In this document: positions 6,504 to 12,161 of the stretch, piece after piece
Position numbering within the stretch: position 1 is the first letter of the stretch
Layout: each line of letters opens with the position of its first letter
Assembly (NCBI GenBank): GCA_050245975.1
Contig: JBFWWW010000117.1
Span: forward strand, 1 to 12,458
Direction: 5' to 3'
DNA length: 12,458 nt
Source: JBFWWW01 sp050245975
GTDB taxonomy: Bacteria > Pseudomonadota > Alphaproteobacteria > Rhizobiales > Hyphomicrobiaceae
Position numbers and translations under genes: made by a program
The notes under the pieces: generated by a model
What the model was told of the DNA's origin: nothing
The model's input: the letters and a program-made list of their open reading frames with translations, nothing else
Databases searched by the model: none

Positions 6504-7040
6504 TTGGATCACGAGGATGTGCCTTTTTGGCGGCGCAAGACACTTGAGCAGCTGACCAAGGAGGAGTGGGAATCGCTCTGCGACGGCTGTGGCCGCTGCT
6601 GCCTTCTCAAGCTCGAGGACGAGGACACGGCCGAGGTGCACCTCACGCGGCTCGCCTGCCGGCTGCTCGATCGCGAGTCGTGCCGCTGCAGCGACTACGC
6701 CAACCGCCACACGCGCGTGCATGACTGCCTCGCCATCGACCCGGAAAGCCTCAAGACGCTGGAGTGGCTGCCGCAGACCTGCGGCTACCGCCTGGTGGGC
6801 GAGGGGAGGGACCTCGAATGGTGGCATCCCCTGGTGTCGGGCGATCCCGAGACGGTCCATGCCGCCGGCATTTCCGTGCGCGGCTGGTCCATGAGCGAGG
6901 AGAAGGTGAAGCCGGACGATCTCTACCGCTACATCGTCCGCGGGGAACCGCGCCGCCGCCGCAAGTCCGCCCGCAACCGGGCGTCGGGTTCCACCGCTCC
7001 GACGCCGCCTGTTCCCCCTGCAACCGTGAAGAAAGCCTGA
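6504..7040 (+). CDS. YcgN/UPF0260 family cysteine-cluster protein
   Basis: The 178-residue cytosolic protein carries LCDGCGRCCLLKLEDEDT near the N-terminus (C26, C29, C32, C33) plus C52, C60, C62, C75 and C93, the pattern of the UPF0260/YcgN branch of CxxCxxCC cluster proteins, thought to bind zinc or an iron-sulfur cluster. Other family blocks seen are FWRRKTLEQLTKEEWESLCDG (given here as FWRRKTLEQLT and KEEWESLCDG), LEWLPQTCGYRL and HPLVSGD, followed by VRGWSMSEEKV. The tail after 148 is Arg-rich then Pro-rich and variable. The start is TTG 6504: GAGG at 6495-6498 is five bases upstream, and FWRRK then lies near residue 8 as usual. GTG 6519 is an alternative. It is divergent from the PBP gene with 134 bp between. 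Its precise biochemical role is not established. Confidence 0.92.
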   Translation: MDHEDVPFWRRKTLEQLTKEEWESLCDGCGRCCLLKLEDEDTAEVHLTRLACRLLDRESCRCSDYANRHTRVHDCLAIDPESLKTLEWLPQTCGYRLVGEGRDLEWWHPLVSGDPETVHAAGISVRGWSMSEEKVKPDDLYRYIVRGEPRRRRKSARNRASGSTAPTPPVPPATVKKA

Positions 7041-7066
7041 CCCGGACCCCGCGCCGTTTGCCGCCG

Positions 7067-7124
7067 GGTAACGCGGGTAACCGCCGGCTTGCCGCCGGCG
7101 CGCGCTCTTTACCCCGCGTTATCC
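7067..7124. terminator. Imperfect long inverted repeat after the YcgN gene, possible terminator or regulatory hairpin
   Basis: Left arm GGTAACGCGGGTAA (7067-7080) and right arm TTACCCCGCGTTATCC (7109-7124) are complementary apart from two single-base bulges, and the loop contains a second hairpin GCCGGC (7084-7089 region)/GCCGGC (7093-7098 region). It begins 27 bp after the YcgN stop, which is where a terminator would sit, but no T run follows on either strand. It could equally be a protein-binding site or a structured leader of the next gene. Confidence 0.4.
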
Positions 7125-7131
7125 ATGAACG

Positions 7132-7151
7132 ATTGCAATTTGCCGCAAATT
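7132..7151. promoter_or_regulatory. Overlapping perfect dyads upstream of the GGDEF-EAL gene
   Basis: ATTGCAAT (7132-7139) is an 8 bp perfect palindrome, and AATTTGCCGCAAATT (7137-7151) is a perfect 7-1-7 inverted repeat that overlaps it. This AT-rich dyad in GC-rich DNA, 71 bp before the ATG at 7222, looks like an operator or regulator binding site. The cognate regulator is not identifiable. Confidence 0.45.
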
Positions 7152-7192
7152 TCGGGCGGGGAAGAAACCATTAGGGGCCTCGCGCACACACT

Positions 7193-7213
7193 CCCCACGT
7201 TATCGTGTGGGGG
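7193..7213 (+). promoter_or_regulatory. Hairpin covering the ribosome binding site of the GGDEF-EAL gene
   Basis: CCCCAC (7193-7198) pairs with GTGGGG (7207-7212) across an 8-base loop; a T-G pair can extend it. The right arm is the G-rich ribosome site (GGGGG 7209-7213), eight bases before ATG 7222. An alternative fold pairs CACG with CGTG around TTAT. In mRNA this would hide the ribosome site, so it may limit or switch translation. No known riboswitch class is recognised. Confidence 0.4.
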
Positions 7214-7221
7214 ATTTTGTG

Positions 7222-10200
7222 ATGTTGCAGGCATTCCAGCGGTTCGCGAGCGTGCCATCGGGAGGGATGGCGCGGCGCGCCGGGCAGGCAATGGCGCTCC
7301 TGATCGCGCTGCTCATTCCTGCGAGCTATGCCGTCGTCGGCTACGTGAAGGCCGTCGACGCGCTGGACTTCAAGGTCGAGCTCAGTGCCGAGCGCGCGGC
7401 CGAGTTCGTCCTCGCCCATCCCAAGGACTGGCGCTACCTGCCAAGCCACGCCCTGGCCGCCATCGGCGTGCGTTCGCCCAAGGCCGCGCCCATCGCCCAG
7501 TCCCTCTATGATCACACCGGCGATCTCGTCGCCACCACCCGCAGCGTCATTCAGGGTCCCGCGATCACGCGCCGCGCGCCCATCGTCGTCGCCGGCGCCG
7601 TCGTCGGGTCCGCCGTCGCCACCAGCTCGCTGCACGGCCTGCTGATCGAGACGCTGTTCATCACCTTCGCCGTTCTCGTCGCCGCGGCCGCCGCCTTCGT
7701 CATGTTCGCCGCCGCGCCGCTGCGCCTGCTCGATGCCAGCGCCGAGAAGCTGCGCCGCCAGAACAACCTGCTCGATGCGGCGATGGAGAACATGCTGCAC
7801 GGCGTCGCCATGTTCGATGCCGACCACCGCCTCGTCGTCTGCAACAAGCTCTACGCCCAGATGTACGGCCTGACGCCGGAGCAGGTGAAGCCCGGCACCC
7901 TGGCGCAGCAGATTTTCCGCTGCCGCCTCGCCAACGGCCATTACGAGACCGACGACAAGGACGGCTTCGTCGAGAGCTGGATCGGCGATTTCGGCACCGT
8001 CTCGACGCGCATCCAGCAGCTCGCCGACGGCCGCATCATCTCCGTCTCGCGCTGCCAGACCGCCGACGGCGGTCGCGTCGTCACGCACGAGGACATCACC
8101 GAGCGCCAGCGCCTCAACGCGCAGATCGAGCTGCAGAACGACCTGCTCAAGGCGCAGGAGGAGAAGCTGCGCCAGCAGTACGACCGGCTCGACGCGGCCA
8201 TGGAGAACATGCCGCTCGGCATTGCCATGTTCGACGCCGGCCAGCGCCTCGTCGTCTGCAACAGGCTCTACGCCGAGATGTACGGTCTCTCGGCGGCGCA
8301 ATGCGCGCCGGGAACGACGGTGCGCGAGATCCTGAACAGCCGCATCGCCGCCGGCTGCTACGCCACCGACGACCCGCAGCGTCTGATCGGGACGCTGCTC
8401 GCCAACTTCGGCAACATCTCGTCGGAAACCCAGGAGCTCGCCGACGGCCGCGTCATCAAGGTCGCCTCGCGCCGGATGGCCAACGGCGGCTTCCTCATCA
8501 CGCACGAGGACACCACCGAGCGCGCCCGGCTGACGGCCGAGGTTGCCGAGCGCTCGGCGATCCTGCAGGCCATCATCGACAACTTCCCCGGCGGCATTTC
8601 CTACCTCGACGGCGATCTGCGCATGAAGGTCGCGAACACGCGCATGCGCGAGCTGCTCGATTTCCCCGACGAGCTCTTCGCCGACGGCATGCCGACGCTG
8701 GAGGAGGTGTTCCGCTTCAATGCGCGCCGCGGCGAATACGGCGCCGGCGATCCCGAGGAGCAGGTGTCCGCGCGCATGGCGCTGGCCCGCAAGCGGATCG
8801 CGCATCAGTTCGAGCGCGAGCGGCCCGACGGCACCGTGATCGAGGTGCGCGGCCTGCCGCTCGCCAGCGGCGGCTTCGTCACCACCTACATGGACGTCAC
8901 CGAGCGGCGGCGTTCGGAGGCCCGCATCGTGCACATGGCGCTGCACGACACCATGACGGGCCTCGCCAACCGCACCCATCTCGGCGACCGGCTCGAGCAG
9001 GCTCTGGCGCGCGCGCAGCGCGGCGAGATGATCGCGGTGCATCTCATCGATCTCGATCACTTCAAGAACGTCAACGACACGCTCGGCCATCATGCCGGCG
9101 ACACGCTGATCCGGATGGTCGCCGAGCGCCTGTCCGCGCTGGTGCGCGAGACCGACACCGTCGGGCGCATGGGCGGCGACGAGTTCGCCGTCGTGCAGAC
9201 GGGCATCTCGCATCCCGCCGACGCCACCCGCCTTGCCGACCGCATCATCGCCGAGGTTGCCGCGCCCTACGAGATCGACGGTCACAACGCCGTCATCGGC
9301 ACCAGCATCGGCATCGCCGTCGGCCCCGACGACGGGCTGACGCCCGAGCTGCTGATGCGCAACGCCGACCTGGCGCTCTATCGCGCCAAGGGCCGCGGCC
9401 GCAACGGCTACTGCTTCTTCGAGTCGGGCATGGATGCGCAGATGCGCGAGCGCCGGGCGCTGGAGTGCGACATGCGGCGCGCGCTCGTCGCCGGCGAGTT
9501 CGAGCTCTTCTACCAGCCCATCGTCACGCTGAAGGACGATCGCGTCAGCGGCTTCGAGGCGCTGATCCGCTGGAACCACCCCGTGCGCGGCATGATCGTG
9601 CCGTCCGAGTTCATTCCGCTGGCCGAGGAGATCGGCTTCATCGTCCCGCTCGGCGAGTGGGTGATCCGCCAGGCCTGCGCCACCGCCGCGCGCTGGCCGG
9701 GCGATCTCAAGATCGCCGTCAACCTGTCGCCGGCGCAGTTCCGCAGCAGCGGTCTCGCCCACGTCGTCCTCGGCGCTCTGGCCTCCTCGGGCCTGCCCGC
9801 CTCGCGGCTCGAGATCGAGATCACCGAGACCGCGCTGCTCGGCGCCAGCGACGCCGCCGTCGCCATTCTCAACCAGCTGCGCGACATCGGCGTGCGCATC
9901 GCCATGGACGATTTCGGCACCGGCTTCTCCTCGCTCAGCCACCTGAAGACGTTCCCGTTCGACAAGATCAAGATCGACCGCTCGTTCGTGATGGACGTGA
10001 CGGAAGGCACCGGCTCGCTCAACATCGTGCGCGCCGTGGCCTCGCTGGGCATCGGGCTCGGCATGGAGACGACGGCCGAGGGCGTGGAGACGCAGGAGCA
10101 GCTCGACGCGGTGCGCTCGGAAGGCTGCACCGAGATGCAGGGCTATCTCTTCTCCAAGCCGCTGCCGATCGCGGAGGTCGAGCGTCTCATCGCCGGCCTC

Positions 10201-10269
10201 GGCCTGCCGCCCGTCCACGGTCAGCGCGAAGAGAACGCCACGCCGGCCCGCGCCATCGACGCCGCCTGA
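7222..10269 (+). CDS. Membrane sensor with triple PAS, GGDEF and EAL domains (c-di-GMP synthase/phosphodiesterase)
   Basis: The 1015-residue inner-membrane protein has TM1 (about 22-44), a periplasmic loop of about 95 residues, TM2 (about 141-164), a helix, PAS1 (182-295), PAS2 (322-435), PAS3 (446-565), GGDEF (566-735) and EAL (745-995). PAS1 and PAS2 are PAS_7-like (AMFD---RLVVCN-LYA-MYGL). The cyclase motif is canonical, GGDEF 651-655, with an RETD inhibitory site (642-645) five residues before it. The EAL domain has E779 in FEALIRWNHP, N834, E866, DDFGTGFSSLSHL (D896, D897), K917 and AEGVET (E953), so phosphodiesterase activity is expected. ATG 7222 is chosen for its GGGGG ribosome site; GTG 7207 is in frame but lies within that site's hairpin. 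It stands alone, and a repeat array begins at its stop. The signal sensed is unknown. Confidence 0.94.
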   Translation: MLQAFQRFASVPSGGMARRAGQAMALLIALLIPASYAVVGYVKAVDALDFKVELSAERAAEFVLAHPKDWRYLPSHALAAIGVRSPKAAPIAQSLYDHTGDLVATTRSVIQGPAITRRAPIVVAGAVVGSAVATSSLHGLLIETLFITFAVLVAAAAAFVMFAAAPLRLLDASAEKLRRQNNLLDAAMENMLHGVAMFDADHRLVVCNKLYAQMYGLTPEQVKPGTLAQQIFRCRLANGHYETDDKDGFVESWIGDFGTVSTRIQQLADGRIISVSRCQTADGGRVVTHEDITERQRLNAQIELQNDLLKAQEEKLRQQYDRLDAAMENMPLGIAMFDAGQRLVVCNRLYAEMYGLSAAQCAPGTTVREILNSRIAAGCYATDDPQRLIGTLLANFGNISSETQELADGRVIKVASRRMANGGFLITHEDTTERARLTAEVAERSAILQAIIDNFPGGISYLDGDLRMKVANTRMRELLDFPDELFADGMPTLEEVFRFNARRGEYGAGDPEEQVSARMALARKRIAHQFERERPDGTVIEVRGLPLASGGFVTTYMDVTERRRSEARIVHMALHDTMTGLANRTHLGDRLEQALARAQRGEMIAVHLIDLDHFKNVNDTLGHHAGDTLIRMVAERLSALVRETDTVGRMGGDEFAVVQTGISHPADATRLADRIIAEVAAPYEIDGHNAVIGTSIGIAVGPDDGLTPELLMRNADLALYRAKGRGRNGYCFFESGMDAQMRERRALECDMRRALVAGEFELFYQPIVTLKDDRVSGFEALIRWNHPVRGMIVPSEFIPLAEEIGFIVPLGEWVIRQACATAARWPGDLKIAVNLSPAQFRSSGLAHVVLGALASSGLPASRLEIEITETALLGASDAAVAILNQLRDIGVRIAMDDFGTGFSSLSHLKTFPFDKIKIDRSFVMDVTEGTGSLNIVRAVASLGIGLGMETTAEGVETQEQLDAVRSEGCTEMQGYLFSKPLPIAEVERLIAGLGLPPVHGQREENATPARAIDAA

Positions 10270-10388
10270 TCATCCTTGTGCCGGCTCACCGCGGCCGGGG
10301 ATGACCAGGTGGGAGGAGTTTCGCTCTCTCCTGTCATCCCGGACGCCGCGCTCTCCCTTGTCATCCCGGAATTTCGCGCTTCCCCCTT

Positions 10389-10524
10389 TGTCATCCCGGA
10401 ATTTTGCGAAGCGAAATATCCGGGACCCAGCTCACGAGCGAGCGCGTGCCGTTTGGCCCCTGGGTCCCCGCTCTCCGCTACGCTCCGGCGGGGATGACAA
10501 GGTAGGAGGAGTTTCGCTCTCTCC
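10389..10524 (+). repeat. Repeat unit 1 (136 bp)
   Basis: First complete unit. Hairpin one has the ATTTTGC/GCGAAAT inner stem with a T-G wobble; the linker ends in the TTTGGCCCC variant; hairpin two has CTACGC in its loop. The spacer before the next unit is shortened to TTTCGCTCTCTCC. Confidence 0.9.
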
Positions 10525-10658
10525 TGTCATCCCGGAGGCCGCGCAGCGGCCATCCGGGACCCAGCGTCACGAGCGAGCGCGTGCCGTTGTCCCTGGGTCC
10601 CCGCTCTCCGCCGCGCTCCGGCGGGGATGACAGGGTAGGAGGAATTTCGCGCTCCCTC
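10525..10658 (+). repeat. Repeat unit 2 (134 bp) with substituted hairpin stem
   Basis: Same layout as the others, but the inner stem of hairpin one is GGCCGC-GCA-GCGGCC (10537-10551) rather than the AT-rich stem. The outer TCCCGGA/TCCGGGA stem and the single unpaired A on the 3' side (10552) are unchanged. The linker is the TTGTCCC variant. Confidence 0.9.
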
Positions 10659-10794
10659 TGTCATCCCGGAATTTTGCGAAGCGAAATATCCGGGACCCAG
10701 CGTCACGAGCGAGCGCGTGCCGTTGTCTCTGGGTCCCCGCTCTCCGCTGTGCTCCGGCGGGGATGACAAGGTAGGAGGAGTTTCGCGCTCTCTC
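10659..10794 (+). repeat. Repeat unit 3 (136 bp)
   Basis: Hairpin one again has the T-G wobble stem, as in unit 1, but the linker has the TTGTCTC variant and hairpin two the CTGTGC loop, so the unit is a mosaic of features seen in different neighbours. Confidence 0.9.
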
Positions 10795-10932
10795 TGTCAT
10801 CCCGGAATTTCGCGAAGCGAAATATCCGGGACCCAGCGTCACGAGCGAGCGCGCGCCGTTTGGCCCCTGGGTCCCCGCTCTCCGCTGCGCTCCGGCGGGG
10901 ATGACAAGGTAGGAGGAGTTTCGCGCTCTCTC
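10795..10932 (+). repeat. Repeat unit 4 (138 bp)
   Basis: Hairpin one has the fully paired ATTTCGC/GCGAAAT stem. The linker returns to the TTTGGCCCC variant of unit 1 and carries GCGCGCG in place of GCGCGTG. Hairpin two has the CTGCGC loop. Confidence 0.9.
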
Positions 10933-11044
10933 TGTCATCCCGGAATTTCGCGAAGCGAAATATCCGGGACCCAGTGTCACGAGCGAGCGCGTGCCGTTGT
11001 CTCTGGGTCCCCGCTCTCCGCTGCGCTCCGGCGGGGATGACAAG
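10933..11044 (+). repeat. Repeat unit 5 (incomplete, lacks the 3' spacer)
   Basis: Both hairpins are complete and match unit 4 in stem and loop, but the linker is the TTGTCTC variant of unit 3. After GGGGATGACAAGG the usual spacer is replaced by GAGGGGGAC and then two isolated tail fragments. Confidence 0.88.
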
Positions 11045-11131
11045 GAGGGGGACGGTCCGCGGGGATGACAGGAGGGAAAGCTCGACCGGGATGACAAACG
11101 TGGAAGCGCTCCCACTCCGGTCTGAAAGGTG

Positions 11132-12031
11132 CTACCCGCCCGCTCCGGCCAGCGCGCGGGCGTCGAGCACTGCCGTCGCCCAGTCGGCCGGCCGCTCCTG
11201 CGGCAGGTTGTGGCCCGCGCCCGCGAACACGCGGTACTCGTAGGGTCCGGTGAACTTCGCCGCGTGATGCTTGGTGCCGAACGTGATGCCGGTCGTGTCG
11301 CCGTCGATGGCGATGGCCGGCACCGCGATGGGCGGCTGCGCCGCGAGCCGCGTCTCGATATCGCCGACGGCCGGATCGCCGGCCACGAGCCCGAAGCGAT
11401 GGCGGTAGGAATGGATCACGACGTCGACGAAGTCGGGGTTGTCGAACGCGGCAGCGGATGCCGCGAACGTCGCATCGTCGAACGCCCAGGCCGGCGACCA
11501 CATCCGCCACAGCAGTTTCGCGATCCCGGCGCGGTTCGTCTCCAGCCCGCGCCGTCCGCGCTCGGAATGGAAGTAGTACTGGTACCACATCGCCGCTTCC
11601 TGCTCGGCGGCCGCCGGCTCGCCCGAGCGCGCGATGTTCTGGATGTTGTAGGAGTTGCCCGTGACCAGCGCGGTGACGCGCTCCGGCCACAGCGCCGAGA
11701 CGATGCAGGCCGCGCGCCCGCCCCAGTCGTAGCCGCCCACCACCGCGCGCCCGATCTTCATCGCATCCATCAGCGCCAGCAGGTCGGCGCCGAGGGCGGC
11801 CTGCTCGCCCGACCGCGGCGTCGCCGCCGACAGGAAGCGCGTCGGCCCGTACCCGCGCAGATAGGGCACGATCACGCGCGCGCCCGCCGCCGCCAGCATC
11901 GGCGCCGCGGCGACGTAGGCGTGCACGTCATAGGGAAAGCCGTGGCTGAGGATGCACGGCCATCCGCTCTCCGGCCCCCATTCGCGCACCGCGACGCGCA
12001 GCACGCCCGCCTCGACCATCCGCTCCTGCAT
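11132..12031 (-). CDS. Alpha/beta hydrolase, epoxide hydrolase/haloalkane dehalogenase type
   Basis: The 299-residue cytosolic enzyme has an oxyanion motif SHGFPYDVH (29-37), the conserved PYLRGYGPT (56-64), a nucleophile elbow GGYDWGGR (99-106) with D102 as nucleophile, a cap domain rich in aromatics (MWYQYYFHSERGRRG) that could supply ring-opening tyrosines, an acid candidate in AIDGDTTG (D243 or D245) and the catalytic histidine in GAGHNLPQERP (H274). An aspartate nucleophile in G-D-WGG points to epoxide hydrolase or dehalogenase rather than esterase; the HGFP and RGYG motifs favour epoxide hydrolase. Substrate unknown. The ATG at 12031 has AGGA nine bases upstream; ATG 12019 is an alternative. 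The frame continues open to 12298 but overlaps the divergent dioxygenase there. The shared promoter suggests co-regulation with that gene. Confidence 0.9.
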   Translation of the reverse strand: MQERMVEAGVLRVAVREWGPESGWPCILSHGFPYDVHAYVAAAPMLAAAGARVIVPYLRGYGPTRFLSAATPRSGEQAALGADLLALMDAMKIGRAVVGGYDWGGRAACIVSALWPERVTALVTGNSYNIQNIARSGEPAAAEQEAAMWYQYYFHSERGRRGLETNRAGIAKLLWRMWSPAWAFDDATFAASAAAFDNPDFVDVVIHSYRHRFGLVAGDPAVGDIETRLAAQPPIAVPAIAIDGDTTGITFGTKHHAAKFTGPYEYRVFAGAGHNLPQERPADWATAVLDARALAGAGG

Positions 12032-12067
12032 GTGGCGAAATCCTGTCTCCTGCCCGTGCAGAATGAT

Positions 12068-12086
12068 GCACCCGCGACCGGGGTGC
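12068..12086. promoter_or_regulatory. Inverted repeat GCACCC-N7-GGGTGC in divergent promoter
   Basis: Perfect 6 bp arms 7 bp apart, 37 bp upstream of the hydrolase start and 75 bp upstream of the dioxygenase start. The position suits an operator acting on one or both genes. GC-rich arms of this length can arise by chance in this DNA. Confidence 0.35.
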
Positions 12087-12092
12087 GGCAAA

Positions 12093-12115
12093 TGGAACGC
12101 CGGCGACGGGTTCCA
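12093..12115. promoter_or_regulatory. Inverted repeat TGGAAC-N11-GTTCCA in divergent promoter
   Basis: Perfect 6 bp arms 11 bp apart, between the divergent hydrolase and dioxygenase genes. The outer T and A and the two-turn spacing suit a dimeric regulator. No regulator gene is inside the window, so the class is undetermined. Confidence 0.4.
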
Positions 12116-12161
12116 CGCGCCCGGCCGTTGGTCTACGGCGAAACAGACCGAAGGAACGAGG

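Larger units (their letters stand above)
10270..11097. repeat. Array of compound palindromic repeats between convergent genes
   Basis: This 862 bp gap between the GGDEF-EAL stop and the hydrolase stop holds no credible gene. It is filled by five direct copies of a 134-138 bp unit, three truncated heads on the left (10332, 10359 and the start of unit one at 10389) and truncated tails on the right (11061-11070, 11088-11096); a diverged TCATCC...GGGATGA pair starts right at the stop codon. Each unit reads GTCATCCCGG, hairpin one, CCGGGACCCAG, a 25 bp linker, CTGGGTCCCCG, hairpin two, CGGGGATGAC. GTCATCCC/GGGGATGAC and GGGACCCAG/CTGGGTCCC are inverted pairs. It resembles REP/BIME-type or Rhizobium RIME-type intergenic mosaics. 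It may end transcription of both convergent genes. Spacers between units are not unique, so it is not CRISPR. Confidence 0.92.

Noticed and set aside
6370..6543. N-terminal extension of the PBP to ATG 6543 or 6474
   Set aside because: The extension has no ribosome site, is not similar to PBP N-termini, and the 6543 start overlaps the divergent YcgN gene.
7171..10218. A 1015-codon open frame on the minus strand opposite the sensor gene
   Set aside because: It mirrors the GGDEF-EAL gene in a GC-rich codon phase, has low-complexity Asp/Glu/Gly/His/Arg-rich sequence and no recognisable domain, while the plus strand encodes intact conserved motifs.
10270..11097. CRISPR array
   Set aside because: Repeats are 134-138 bp and adjoin each other with near-identical spacers; there are no unique spacers and no cas genes.
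10567..11115. Open frames of 182 and 107 codons within the repeat array, encoding repeated peptides such as LVTLGPGYFAS
   Set aside because: They follow the DNA repeat, exist on both strands, lack ribosome sites and owe their length to rare stop codons. They are of the kind commonly mis-annotated as hypothetical proteins in such arrays.
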